Origin: an uncultured Flavihumibacter sp.
GTDB taxonomy: Bacteria > Bacteroidota > Bacteroidia > Chitinophagales > Chitinophagaceae
NCBI GenBank assembly: GCA_902168225.1
Contig: CABHOW010000164.1
Coordinates: 48,816 to 112,815, forward strand
Reading direction: 5' to 3'
Length of the DNA stretch: 64,000 nucleotides
Every line of letters starts with the position of its first letter. Position 1 is the stretch's first letter. Under the pieces are notes generated by a model that saw nothing but the letters and a program-made list of their open reading frames with translations, did not search any database and was not told where the DNA came from. This document shows, piece after piece, positions 8,299 through 17,180 of the stretch. The position numbers and the translations under genes are program-made.

Positions 8299-9063
8299 TT
8301 ATGTGGTTTCTGCTTGAATTTGTTGGCCTGTTTTACCAAATCGCCGCTCACGGGCTTGAAAATCGATGATCGCTTCATATAAATTTTCCTTTCTGAAATC
8401 GGGCCAACGGGTATTCGTAAAATAGAGTTCGGCATAGGCCAACTGATATAATAGAAAATTACTGATTCTATATTCACCGCTGGTACGAATCATCAGTTCC
8501 GGATCGGGAAATTCGCTAGTGGTAAGATATTGTTGTAGTGTTTCGGCGGTAATATGTTCTGCGTTTAAAACACCCGCTGCCACATCTTTTGCAATATTTT
8601 TAACGGCATTCACCAGTTCCCAGCGCGAGCTGTAACTCAATGCCATTATGAGGTTGAGCCCGGTATTAGCAGCCGTGAGTTGTAAAGCTTCTTGTAATTC
8701 CTTGTAAGCAAAAGCGGGAAGCATATTCATATCACCGATCACATGTAGGCGAATATTATTTTTGTTTAGCACCGGTACTTCTTTGCGGATAGTATCTACC
8801 AATAAAGCCATTAACCCGTCTACTTCCTGCCGGGGGCGATCCCAATTTTCGGTGCTAAAAGCGTATAAAGTAAGGTAACCGATTCCTAGTTCTGCCGCTC
8901 CTTCCACAATATTCCGAACACTTTCTACCCCATGAAAATGGCCGTAAAGGCGTTCCTGACCTTTTTCTTCGGCCCAGCGCCCGTTCCCGTCCATAATAAT
9001 GGCAATATGAGCCGGCAATTGTGCCTTATTGATCTGTGCCAATAAATTTTCCTGCTTCTCCAT
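8299..9063 (-). CDS. uppS: di-trans,poly-cis-undecaprenyl-diphosphate synthase
   Basis: Makes the C55 lipid carrier for peptidoglycan and other glycans by adding isopentenyl units to farnesyl diphosphate. The 254-residue protein carries IIMDGNGRWA with catalytic Asp25, the FSTENWDRP segment, and the C-terminal RTSGEYRISNF and WPDF motifs. It sits between a DUF6089 gene and bamA, the standard Bacteroidota arrangement. Confidence 0.96.
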   Translation of the reverse strand: MEKQENLLAQINKAQLPAHIAIIMDGNGRWAEEKGQERLYGHFHGVESVRNIVEGAAELGIGYLTLYAFSTENWDRPRQEVDGLMALLVDTIRKEVPVLNKNNIRLHVIGDMNMLPAFAYKELQEALQLTAANTGLNLIMALSYSSRWELVNAVKNIAKDVAAGVLNAEHITAETLQQYLTTSEFPDPELMIRTSGEYRISNFLLYQLAYAELYFTNTRWPDFRKENLYEAIIDFQARERRFGKTGQQIQAETT

Positions 9064-9106
9064 CCACTAGATTGAGCGGCAAATGTAATAAAATAGGGCG
9101 CAACAA

Positions 9107-9952
9107 TCAATTAGTTGGACAACGATATGTTTGTAGATTGAAGGAAAGGCCTACTTTGAAGGTAGCATAAGAATCGGTTTTGAGGCTATTCCCACGTTGG
9201 CGACCCTTAATACCAATAGAACTACCCGTTTCATAGCTTCTATCCTGTAATAAAAAACCGGGTGACGGAGAGCCATCGGGTAAAGGGGGAAAGGCATCGG
9301 GAGCATAGGTACCACTTACGTCATCTAGATAATCGGTATTGGTAAACCGATATATCAATTCGGCAAATACATTCATTTTTGTATTAAGCGCATATTTAAT
9401 ACCAAGGGTAATTGGTATGGCTAAAGCTATAGGGCTATATGGTTTTTTATTGGGGTACAATGAGCTACCTTGGCCCTCTGTGCCTAAGGGGCGTAAATAG
9501 TATTTTTGTCCATTTAGATAAGCATATGGATCATAGGAAAAAACACCCAACCCCAAACCCACATAAGGAGTGAAGTTATAGCCTTCAAAACCGGGCTGGA
9601 AGCGAAAAAAATTGAAATCGCCGGATACACATAACTCCCACACATTTGTATTAAAACTCAAATTGCGTCTTCGTTGTACCGGGTTTTCACTATAAATATC
9701 CGAATACCCTAAAAAAGCATATTCACCCGAAATTCTGATGCCGATATAATTAGAAACTTGTTTACGAAAGAAAATACCTGCCGCCGGTTTAAGTCTTTTT
9801 ATACGCCCATCGGGATTTAAATCGCCAAAATAATGCGCTACACCCACCCCAAAGCCAATTTCACCGGTATGCACAAAGCTTTCCAAAAGTTGTGCACGGG
9901 TTAAGAAACTTATCGTACCCAAAAAAAATATCAATAGCAACCTTTTCAGCAT
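9107..9952 (-). CDS. DUF6089 family outer membrane beta-barrel protein
   Basis: 281 residues with a signal peptide (MLKRLLLIFFLGTISFLTRAQ), then glycine and aromatic alternation typical of a small barrel (EIGFGVGVAHYFGDLNPDGR, YVGLGLGVFSYDPYAY, FAELIYRFTNTDYLDDVSG). This family nearly always lies between nadK and uppS/bamA in Bacteroidota. Its molecular role is not established; a part in gliding or type IX secretion assembly has been suggested for related PorT-like barrels, which I treat as inference. Confidence 0.85.
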   Translation of the reverse strand: MLKRLLLIFFLGTISFLTRAQLLESFVHTGEIGFGVGVAHYFGDLNPDGRIKRLKPAAGIFFRKQVSNYIGIRISGEYAFLGYSDIYSENPVQRRRNLSFNTNVWELCVSGDFNFFRFQPGFEGYNFTPYVGLGLGVFSYDPYAYLNGQKYYLRPLGTEGQGSSLYPNKKPYSPIALAIPITLGIKYALNTKMNVFAELIYRFTNTDYLDDVSGTYAPDAFPPLPDGSPSPGFLLQDRSYETGSSIGIKGRQRGNSLKTDSYATFKVGLSFNLQTYRCPTN

Positions 9953-10003
9953 GCTCCGGTGTATTTACTTATGTAAAATAGCGCTAAAACCATCATGAAA
10001 ATG

Positions 10004-10891
10004 TTAATTTCTCTTATCAAGACCCCAAGTTAGCTTAGAGCGCAGTGTCGACAAAAAACTATTTTCACTTAATCGTATCAAACTTATGTCGAATTGCTCC
10101 TTTCTCACCGCTAATTGTATCGTTTTCGGTACAATCTCTCTTCTGGCATCGAGCGCACAGATAAATTGATCTGCCCTACCTTCTACCTCAAAAGAAATAA
10201 TATTATTATCAGGTACAATAATAGAGCGAACATTTAAATTATGTGGTGCTACAGGTGTAATAACAAAGCTCGACGATTCCGGAAATACGATCGGCCCATT
10301 ACAACTAAGATTATAGCCTGTTGAACCTGTTGGCGTAGCAACGATCAACCCATCGGCCCAATAAGTATTTAAAAATTCACCATTTAAGTAAGTATGAATT
10401 TTAATCATAGGAGAAATATCTCGCTTATGAATCGCAAATTCATTCAAAGCAAATGGGCCTTCTCCAAATAAAGGGATGTTGGCATCTAAATGCAGAAGGG
10501 TTCGCTTATCAATTAAAAAAGTATGATTTACCAGTGCTTCTACAGCACTCGCTAAATCTTCTCTACTGATACTAGCCAAGAAACCTAGCCTGCCGAAATT
10601 GATCCCTAATACCGGAATATTTTTATCTTTTACCAACGTAACCGTATCGAGCATTGTACCATCACCGCCTAAACTAATCAGGCAATCGATCGAATCATCT
10701 AAATCTTCATGTCCGCCGAAATATTTGATCTTTCTGGTGAGATGCTCCGGAATGTTAAACTTTTCGAGCAAAGTATCATATAAAAGAATGGCAATATCAT
10801 ATCTACTAAGTTCTTCCAACAAAATCACCAAAGGATTTTCTTGTTCGGTATCTAAACCCCTACTATAAATCGCAACTTTCATTTTTGCCAT
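10004..10891 (-). CDS. nadK: NAD kinase
   Basis: Phosphorylates NAD to NADP. The 295-residue protein has the catalytic GGDGT motif at 75-79, NFGRLGFLA, and the glycine-rich TPTGSTGYNLSCNGP. Two in-frame ATGs compete (10891 and 10882); the longer one is used here. It starts 8 bases after the stop of the Omp85-like gene, implying coupled expression. Confidence 0.96.
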   Translation of the reverse strand: MAKMKVAIYSRGLDTEQENPLVILLEELSRYDIAILLYDTLLEKFNIPEHLTRKIKYFGGHEDLDDSIDCLISLGGDGTMLDTVTLVKDKNIPVLGINFGRLGFLASISREDLASAVEALVNHTFLIDKRTLLHLDANIPLFGEGPFALNEFAIHKRDISPMIKIHTYLNGEFLNTYWADGLIVATPTGSTGYNLSCNGPIVFPESSSFVITPVAPHNLNVRSIIVPDNNIISFEVEGRADQFICALDARREIVPKTIQLAVRKEQFDISLIRLSENSFLSTLRSKLTWGLDKRN

Positions 10892-10899
10892 TTAGCCAG

Positions 10900-12285
10900 T
10901 TAAAAATCGTTTCGTGATTGTAAATATACACCTTCCCTTCCCAGTTGGTTAAAGCTATACTCAATTTTAAACACAAAATCATAAATCGATACAATATCGA
11001 GCCCTATTCCATAAGATCTTAAGAGGGTATTGTTGAGCGTATTGGAAGGAACCGCATATTTATTGTAAGCATACCCGACATCTCCATACAGTTTTAAGAA
11101 AAACCGAAATGGAATCTTGTCATGTGTTTTACTCCGAAATGGGTTATGGAGCACATATTTCCCCACCTGCTGTTGTAGCGTGGTTTTAAGTGCTGCCCCA
11201 AAATTTCCGTCAACTACATTATATTCTAAGCCACGCATAAAAAAATAACCGTATCCAAATAATCGCTGATCAAAGAAATCACTTTTTTCCGGTGTTCGGA
11301 TTGCTGCAAATCCTTCCAAATGCAAAAATGTTTTTTTGGCTAATGGCTTTACATATACTGCCCGAATATTGGCTTGCCATAAATGCGTTTCCCTGTTGAT
11401 ACCTCTTTTTGTTATTCCTACATCCAGCATCCACCCTTTGAGGGGATAATAAATATAATCTGTATTATAATATTTGAATTCATAAGAAAAATCGGGGTAT
11501 TTAAATCGTTGTACACCAAATGGGTAATAGTTAGGATTTACTTTTATGATACTATCACTTATTTCCTGATCGTTATATCCGACTCTAAAATAATGTCTTT
11601 GCTTATTATCAGGCCTCCAGCTGTAGGCCAATTCGGCACGCATTGTTTTTCGCATGATATCTTCCCCTCGAAAAAAGGCTTGCTTATTATTGATGGTAGC
11701 ATAATTCAATTCGCGCTGCGTTGCGTATAGGTATCCGATGCTAAACCCTTTCGTTAATTTTTTATCAACAAAAGGCAAATTATATCGTAGGGTTATTTGT
11801 TGTGTATAACCTGTAATAAGCCAAATATCTAAATTATCGTTTCTCCCGCTGATATTATTCTGGATAAATTTGAGTCCATAATTAACACGCTCTAAACTGG
11901 CTTTCTGATCTACAAACCATTGATTAAAATTACGGTCAACTAATTTGAAGTAGGGTAAAGGAAACAGATACCATCGCTCTTTGACTAATACATGAATATC
12001 TACCGTACTATCGGTTTTAACAGCATCTACAAGCACGTCTACAAAGAGGGTTGTATTCATGAGTAACTGTTTGGATAGTATTATTTTCTCTCTTAGCGTT
12101 TGATCATTCAGGATTTCATCTTTCTTAAATACTATCTCCCGATATACAATAAAATCATGGGTACGTTTATTTCCTTCGATAATAATTTTATTAACCTTCC
12201 ATAAGGAATCGGGTGTTATTTGCTGCGCCCATATTTGTTCATATGCGCATAAATTAAAAAATAGTAGTAGCAGCAAAAAACGCAT
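10900..12285 (-). CDS. Omp85-superfamily (BamA/TamA-like) outer membrane protein with short POTRA part
   Basis: The ATG at 12285 gives signal peptide MRFLLLLLFFNLCAYEQIWAQ. One POTRA-like domain follows (about residues 30-110: KIIIEGNKRTHDFIVYREI, VLVKERWY) and then a beta-barrel to the C-terminus ending KIEYSFNQLGREGVYLQ. With 461 residues it is about half the length of BamA and has a single POTRA. It probably inserts or exports something across the outer membrane, but the client is unknown. It lies between a CBS-domain gene and nadK. Confidence 0.8.
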   Translation of the reverse strand: MRFLLLLLFFNLCAYEQIWAQQITPDSLWKVNKIIIEGNKRTHDFIVYREIVFKKDEILNDQTLREKIILSKQLLMNTTLFVDVLVDAVKTDSTVDIHVLVKERWYLFPLPYFKLVDRNFNQWFVDQKASLERVNYGLKFIQNNISGRNDNLDIWLITGYTQQITLRYNLPFVDKKLTKGFSIGYLYATQRELNYATINNKQAFFRGEDIMRKTMRAELAYSWRPDNKQRHYFRVGYNDQEISDSIIKVNPNYYPFGVQRFKYPDFSYEFKYYNTDYIYYPLKGWMLDVGITKRGINRETHLWQANIRAVYVKPLAKKTFLHLEGFAAIRTPEKSDFFDQRLFGYGYFFMRGLEYNVVDGNFGAALKTTLQQQVGKYVLHNPFRSKTHDKIPFRFFLKLYGDVGYAYNKYAVPSNTLNNTLLRSYGIGLDIVSIYDFVFKIEYSFNQLGREGVYLQSRNDF

Positions 12286-12302
12286 CAAGAGGAACGATTA
12301 AC

Positions 12303-12962
12303 TTACATATTCAGATAGGAAATCAAGTGGCGATAATTCTCTTTCAGTTCATTCGCGTATTCTTCTTCTCCAAAATAATACCGAACGATATATTCGTACC
12401 GTTGAAAAGTAGCTACTACATCGGATACTTCCATCTTATTGATCTTAAGGGTAATAATTACCAAACCGGTAGATGGCTCTGTATAGGTATTCAATTGGGT
12501 AATATAAGCGTCATTTGTTTCCACCAATCTACTCAGTTCTCCGAATGAAAAATTACGTTTATCTGTTTCCAAAACAATTACAGCCCCTTTATCTTCATTG
12601 CCTAAAAAAACAGATAGGGTTTTGAGTAGTTCAGCAGTTAATACCACTCCTTGTAGTTCTTGTTGCTCATTCACAACAGGCAGAAGGGATAATTCATGCG
12701 CCGCTATTGTACGAAGTGCTGTAAAAAAATGCTCGTCCGGCCGTACCGATAATGGCTGCAACAATATAGGATCAGATAAATGGATAGACCCATCTTCTGC
12801 ATCCAATAAATTTTCCTTACTTATCAGTCCAACAAATTTCTCTTCACTCAAAACAGGTAAATGAAGGATATCATAGTCATCCATCAACCCCAACGCCAAA
12901 GCGGGCTTATCATGGATTGATAAAGCTGGAATATTATTATTGAGTAACTGGGATACTAGCAT
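12303..12962 (-). CDS. CBS-domain protein
   Basis: 219 residues with two N-terminal CBS repeats (about 1-120), the second containing HELSLLPVVNEQQELQGVV, and a C-terminal ACT-like part (about 135-200). CBS pairs usually bind adenosyl ligands. Genes of this type commonly precede nadK in Bacteroidota, so sensing of adenine nucleotides or NAD is an attractive inference. The start overlaps the end of the preceding hydrolase gene by 26 bases. Confidence 0.82.
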   Translation of the reverse strand: MLVSQLLNNNIPALSIHDKPALALGLMDDYDILHLPVLSEEKFVGLISKENLLDAEDGSIHLSDPILLQPLSVRPDEHFFTALRTIAAHELSLLPVVNEQQELQGVVLTAELLKTLSVFLGNEDKGAVIVLETDKRNFSFGELSRLVETNDAYITQLNTYTEPSTGLVIITLKINKMEVSDVVATFQRYEYIVRYYFGEEEYANELKENYRHLISYLNM

Positions 12963-13713
12963 ATTTTTTTAAAAAGCTATCCAGTATAACATTGAATTCG
13001 CCGGGCACTTCCATCATAGGTGCATGGCCGCATTTATCAATAAAATGCAATTCACTGTTTGGGATTAGTTTATTAAATTCTTTTCCAACAAATGGTGGAG
13101 TAATGGTATCATTATTTCCCCAAATAAGTAAGGTAGGTTGTTTGATTTGATTTAGCTCTTCACCCAAATTATTGCGGATGGCGCTTTTGGCCAATGCAAT
13201 GATCTTAATTACTTTCAGGCGATTATTTGTTATCTCAAACACTTCATCTACCAACTCTTTAGTGGCTACTGCAGGATCAAAAAAAGTTAATTGGGTTTTC
13301 TTTTTGATATATTCGTAATCACCCCTTTTAGGATAACTATCACCCATACCATTCTCAAATAAACCACTACTGCCGGTAAGTGTTAAGGTTTTGATATGTT
13401 CAGGGTGCTTGAGAACATGTACTAACGCTACATGGCCTCCCAAGGAGTTACCCAACAAATGGATATGCTGATAGCCTAGGGTTTCAATGAATTTCTGAAC
13501 ATATTTTTCGAGCCCTCCTACAGAAGTGTGAAAAATATCGAGATCAAAAAGTGGTAGAATAGGAACCACCACTTTGAAGTTTTTACTGAAATGCCCGATG
13601 AGGTGCTCAAAATTACTCATGGCACCAAATAAACCATGGAGCAGTAAAAGGATTTCTCCTTCTCCCTCCTCTATAAAACGGAACTTATCAACTTGTTTAA
13701 TCTCGTAATTCAT
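12937..13713 (-). CDS. alpha/beta hydrolase
   Basis: 258 residues with the oxyanion motif LLLHGLFGAMSNF, nucleophile elbow GNSLGG, acidic residue in LLIWGNNDTITPP, and His in DKCGHAPMMEVP: a complete catalytic triad of the fold. No signal peptide, so cytoplasmic. Similar to the MhpC/esterase group; the substrate cannot be inferred. The 3' end overlaps the CBS gene in another frame. Confidence 0.85.
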   Translation of the reverse strand: MNYEIKQVDKFRFIEEGEGEILLLLHGLFGAMSNFEHLIGHFSKNFKVVVPILPLFDLDIFHTSVGGLEKYVQKFIETLGYQHIHLLGNSLGGHVALVHVLKHPEHIKTLTLTGSSGLFENGMGDSYPKRGDYEYIKKKTQLTFFDPAVATKELVDEVFEITNNRLKVIKIIALAKSAIRNNLGEELNQIKQPTLLIWGNNDTITPPFVGKEFNKLIPNSELHFIDKCGHAPMMEVPGEFNVILDSFLKKYASIPVTQ

Positions 13714-13756
13714 CAGTTTGATCTTAAGGTGCTATGGCATCTGCACAAATAAAATG

Positions 13757-13776
13757 AAAAAAACGAACAATCGTTT
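13757..13776 (-). terminator. weak rho-independent terminator after cvpA
   Basis: On the reverse strand stem AAACGA / TCGTTT with loop TTGT leads into a run of T. The stem is only 6 bp and AT-rich, so it is probably leaky. It lies in the 129-base gap between cvpA and the hydrolase gene. Confidence 0.4.
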
Positions 13777-13842
13777 GGAAAAAGCTAATTTCTTTCAGAA
13801 ACAGCCTAGGTATACTGCTAAGGTACTGAAAAAAGGGCATAT

Positions 13843-14403
13843 TTATGATTTAGTAAGCATGGTAATGGGTAAAAGCTGCTTATTTAAGTTGTCGAAAAAC
13901 AGACTGAGTTCTGTAAACATCCCTTTAAAAAGCGGAACCAATTGTGCTAATAAGTTAATGGCAACAGGACCAACCCTGTGCAACCAGGGATAAAATTTGG
14001 AGTTTGTAATGGTATAAGGTTTCAGTAATTCCATTTTCTCGGCATAAAATACCAGGATGCTAAAAAAAGTAAGATATAATAAAGCAAATACAACGATACC
14101 TGCCAGTTTATTGACCCATCCCAGCATACTCAAATCGAGCAAAGTTTCTATGAGTTTGGCACCGATCCTCACCAAAAAACCTACTGCTATGATGATGATT
14201 ATAAATGCCAAAAAAGGAAGCCAGAAACCATTCACATGAACCGATGCGGATAACCACCTAGCTACCAGTGTACTCATTTTCAAGGCTGCGGCTATTCCTA
14301 AAAAAATTCCTATAAACGAAAAAAGAGCCACTACCAGCCCTTTTTGCATGCCTTTCCATATAGCCATTATAAATAGAATTACAACAATGACGTCGAGTAA
14401 CAT
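13843..14403 (-). CDS. cvpA: CvpA family membrane protein
   Basis: 186 residues with four hydrophobic segments (starting MLLDVIVVILFIMAIWKGMQKG) and the GxxRG-like loop of the colicin V production family. In Enterobacteria CvpA affects purine-dependent colicin V production and envelope stress tolerance. It follows the yqeY-like gene by 4 bases and is probably in one unit with gldC. Confidence 0.85.
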   Translation of the reverse strand: MLLDVIVVILFIMAIWKGMQKGLVVALFSFIGIFLGIAAALKMSTLVARWLSASVHVNGFWLPFLAFIIIIIAVGFLVRIGAKLIETLLDLSMLGWVNKLAGIVVFALLYLTFFSILVFYAEKMELLKPYTITNSKFYPWLHRVGPVAINLLAQLVPLFKGMFTELSLFFDNLNKQLLPITMLTKS

Positions 14404-14407
14404 TTTA

Positions 14408-14860
14408 TTATTTACTCAATAACGTTTTTACCACTCCTGCAATTGCTTTACCATCGGCTTTTCCGGCCAGTTGTTTACTGGCAACACCCATAACTTTACC
14501 TAAATCAGCTACACTGCTTGCTCCCAGTTCTTGAATAATAGCGCTTATTGCCGCCTGAAGTTCTTCTTCACTCATTTGAGCAGGTAAGAACTGTTCAATC
14601 ACAGCTATCTCTTCCTGTTCTTTTTGTGCCAGATCGATACGGTTTTGTTGTTGAAATATATCGAGCGAATCTTTCCGCTGCTTCATCATTTTTTGTAAAA
14701 GCTTGAGTTCGCCCTCGGCAGTAACTTGTCCGTTTGCACCGGGCTCTGTTTTTGCTTTTATAATTTCCGCTTTAATAGCCCTTAAGCCTCTGAGTAAGCC
14801 CTCATTTTTACTCTTCATTGCCTCCTTCATGGCTCCCATAACCTGTATTTCTAAACTCAT
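14408..14860 (-). CDS. GatB/YqeY domain protein
   Basis: 150-residue stand-alone YqeY domain: the MKSKNEGLLRGLRAIKAEI start and the GKVMGVASKQLAGKADGKAI end match the tRNA-binding tail domain shared with GatB. The precise function is unknown; a tRNA-related role is inferred from the homologous domain. Start 7 bases after the gldC stop. Confidence 0.9.
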   Translation of the reverse strand: MSLEIQVMGAMKEAMKSKNEGLLRGLRAIKAEIIKAKTEPGANGQVTAEGELKLLQKMMKQRKDSLDIFQQQNRIDLAQKEQEEIAVIEQFLPAQMSEEELQAAISAIIQELGASSVADLGKVMGVASKQLAGKADGKAIAGVVKTLLSK

Positions 14861-14867
14861 TATTATT

Positions 14868-15212
14868 TTATTTAGCTTCTTTTAATTGTGTTTCCCTGAA
14901 CTTTTTATAAAACGATTTTGCAAAGGTTTTGATATCGTCTGTAATGGCCTGCTGACCGGTTGCACGTTGATACGAATCGGCCATACCCATAAATGTTTGA
15001 TAAAAAAAATCGGCCATTTCATCCACCATCATTTGATTTGTCCATAAATCGATACGCAAAGCACTTTTATCTTCCCCATCCCAGAATGCCAACATCATGG
15101 CTTTTGCTTTTTGCTTCATATCGGCTGTACTATCGGTAGCATTCCAGCTAATATCATGTGGTACTTTTTGCTCGTCGAGCGAAATATCGATTGAAATATT
15201 TGATTGTTTCAT
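14868..15212 (-). CDS. gldC: gliding motility protein GldC
   Basis: 114 residues matching GldC: ISIDISLDEQKVPHDISWNATD at the start and MMLAFWDGEDKSALRIDLWT in the middle. GldC is a small cytoplasmic protein linked to gliding and type IX secretion in Bacteroidota but not essential for either in all species. It heads the gldC-yqeY-cvpA group. Confidence 0.9.
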   Translation of the reverse strand: MKQSNISIDISLDEQKVPHDISWNATDSTADMKQKAKAMMLAFWDGEDKSALRIDLWTNQMMVDEMADFFYQTFMGMADSYQRATGQQAITDDIKTFAKSFYKKFRETQLKEAK

Positions 15213-15239
15213 ATAGCAATATAGCTGGCAAAATTAATG

Positions 15240-16367
15240 CTAAACATCAATGGCTGCCATTATTTCTGCATAGCATAAGGAAGCAGAAGTATCCCAGCTA
15301 TACTTTGCTGCTTGCTCAAAACCCTCCTGAATTCGTTTACTACGCTCTATTTCGCTTTTATACAGGAGCTGCATTTGAGCCGCAATATCTGCGGGGTCAG
15401 TAGGATTGGCATAACAAGCTGCCTTTCCGCCAACTTCCGGCATACTCGATGTATGGGAGGTAATTACCGGCACACCGGATTGCATCGCTTCCACTATGGG
15501 TAAACCAAAACCTTCCCAATTACTGGTATATATCATAGCATAGGCACCGGCCACCAATGCTTGTAGATCTGTTTCGGGAAGATAGCCTGTAAGCACTATA
15601 TCATTTTTGTATTTATAAGTTTTCAGTTTCTCTAAAAAAGTTTCATAATGCCAAGCTAACCTGCCCGCAATTACGAGTTTCATATTGCTCTTGTGCCACT
15701 TTTTAAAAAGCGAAAATGCCTTGAGTAGGTGAAGTAGGTTTTTACGTGGACTAATACCTCCTGTGAACAAAAAATATTCCTGCTCATCCGTAAACTTTTT
15801 TTTCACTGCTTCTTTTTCCTCCCAAGGCAAGGGTGCAAATCCTTTTCTTGCCGCACCGGGAATTACTTGTATTGATTTTTGTAACGTAGGGAATTGAGTA
15901 AGAATATCTTTTTGAGAGAACTGAGATACGGTGATGATCCTTGTAGCTTTCTTCAAAAACTTTGGCGTAAATCGTTCATAGTACCATTGATTCCATTTGG
16001 TATTATCTTTTGGAAAATGTTTATACGCAAGATCATGAATAATCAATACTTGGGGAATATTCGATAGTAAACTGCAAAACCCATAGGGTTGGAGCCATAC
16101 AGCGGCCCCAATTCTTTTCACTGCTTTCGCTGCGGCTATATTGTACCAATATAAAAAACCCGGAACATGCTTGGCAGCCGGCTTTATAAGCATGGCACTT
16201 ACATTTGGTGCAATGATAAAAGAATGGTTAAATGGTTTATCGAATAATAATACAAATGCATGTTCGGGATGTGTAAGGATGAGCCTGCTTACTATTTCCC
16301 AAGCATAATGTCCGTAGCCTTCCCGCTTTTCATCCTGAAAAAAAATAGCATTAACCGCTATAACCAT
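15240..16367 (-). CDS. glycosyltransferase family 4 protein
   Basis: 375 residues of GT-B fold. The C-terminal Rossmann half shows FLFTGGISPRKNLLHLLKAF, VIAGRLAWHYE, and the nucleotide-sugar motif SNWEGFGLPIVEAMQSGVPVI with the E-x7-E spacing of GT4 enzymes. It probably adds a hexose to a lipid or polysaccharide on the cytoplasmic side. Donor and acceptor are unknown. The upstream neighbour is a DUF502 membrane protein. Confidence 0.88.
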   Translation of the reverse strand: MVIAVNAIFFQDEKREGYGHYAWEIVSRLILTHPEHAFVLLFDKPFNHSFIIAPNVSAMLIKPAAKHVPGFLYWYNIAAAKAVKRIGAAVWLQPYGFCSLLSNIPQVLIIHDLAYKHFPKDNTKWNQWYYERFTPKFLKKATRIITVSQFSQKDILTQFPTLQKSIQVIPGAARKGFAPLPWEEKEAVKKKFTDEQEYFLFTGGISPRKNLLHLLKAFSLFKKWHKSNMKLVIAGRLAWHYETFLEKLKTYKYKNDIVLTGYLPETDLQALVAGAYAMIYTSNWEGFGLPIVEAMQSGVPVITSHTSSMPEVGGKAACYANPTDPADIAAQMQLLYKSEIERSKRIQEGFEQAAKYSWDTSASLCYAEIMAAIDV

Positions 16368-16381
16368 AATAATCGAATAAG

Positions 16382-17005
16382 TTAATCGTGCAAATCGGTA
16401 ACACCTCCGGATACAGTATACTTCATAGCATCCGCAGCACTGATATCGGTTAGCGGTTTTATGCGAGCAATAGGTACCATATAGGTGATACCCGAAATAG
16501 CATAGGAATGTGGCACATATACCGTAACATGTTCTTCCAAACCAAATTCAGCACTACTTTTTTGGGTAATGAACCCGATACGCCAAACATCACTGGCATC
16601 TACATTTACTAAAACAGGTTTATCAAATTTCTTTTTGTTCCCCGCAAAAGCTTCTAAAAAATCTTTGACTGAGGAGTATATAAATTTAATGCCCGGCGTT
16701 TTTTCTAACACCGTATCGAGAAGTGCAACCAACCTGCCAACAGCAAATAAAGAGGATAGCCAGCCTACTAATAATACCAATATCACTACTACAATAAAAC
16801 CTAAGCCCGGTATTTTCACCAAGTTCCCTTGGGCATCCTTAGGAACAAAAGAAGGGGCAAAAACATGAATGATATTAGGCAAAATATCATCTACTAAATT
16901 AAATAAACTCAATACTACCCAAATCGTAATACCAATAGGGGCTAACACAATAAGCCCCTGGAAAAAGTATTGCAATAATTTAGACAGTATAGATCGTAAA
17001 CGCAT
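16382..17005 (-). CDS. DUF502 family membrane protein
   Basis: 207 residues with two long hydrophobic segments (about 10-35 and 60-85), typical of DUF502: APIGITIWVVLSLFNLVDDI and GLGFIVVVILVLLVGWLSS, then VLEKTPGIKFIYSSVKDFL. Function is not known. A TATCTTG box (17030-17024) precedes it on the reverse strand. Confidence 0.85.
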   Translation of the reverse strand: MRLRSILSKLLQYFFQGLIVLAPIGITIWVVLSLFNLVDDILPNIIHVFAPSFVPKDAQGNLVKIPGLGFIVVVILVLLVGWLSSLFAVGRLVALLDTVLEKTPGIKFIYSSVKDFLEAFAGNKKKFDKPVLVNVDASDVWRIGFITQKSSAEFGLEEHVTVYVPHSYAISGITYMVPIARIKPLTDISAADAMKYTVSGGVTDLHD

Positions 17006-17132
17006 AAACCCTTATTAAAGATGCAAGATAAACAGAATTGCATTACCCGCAGAAACACAAAACTAACACCGGTAAGTATTGCCGTTCGTCAAGTTGCAAA
17101 GCCATTAATAATAATTTAATACAAAAACCTAC

Positions 17133-17164
17133 ATGGAAACTTTTGCAACGATAAAAGTTTCCAT
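17133..17164 (+). promoter_or_regulatory. TetR operator upstream of the efflux operon
   Basis: Perfect inverted repeat with 12-bp arms, ATGGAAACTTTT (17133-17144) and AAAAGTTTCCAT (17153-17164), 8-base spacer. It fills the region between the -33 and -7 boxes of the promoter at 17142-17171, so a bound repressor would block RNA polymerase. The adjacent gene encodes a TetR protein, the obvious ligand. Confidence 0.8.
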
Positions 17165-17171
17165 AGTTTTG
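17142..17171 (+). promoter_or_regulatory. promoter of the tetR-tolC-adaptor-RND operon
   Basis: TTTG (17142-17145), 18-base spacer, TAGTTTTG (17164-17171). Transcription would begin only a few bases before the ATG at 17181, giving an almost leaderless mRNA. Confidence 0.7.
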
Positions 17172-17180
17172 CACCCGAAT

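Noticed and set aside
13718..13993. Forward frame of 91 codons between the hydrolase and cvpA
   Set aside because: It overlaps the 3' part of cvpA on the other strand, has no recognisable protein features, and includes the weak reverse terminator.
17133..17180. Longer tetR start at 17133
   Set aside because: The added residues are read from the operator palindrome and promoter; TetR proteins begin near MATQDRII.
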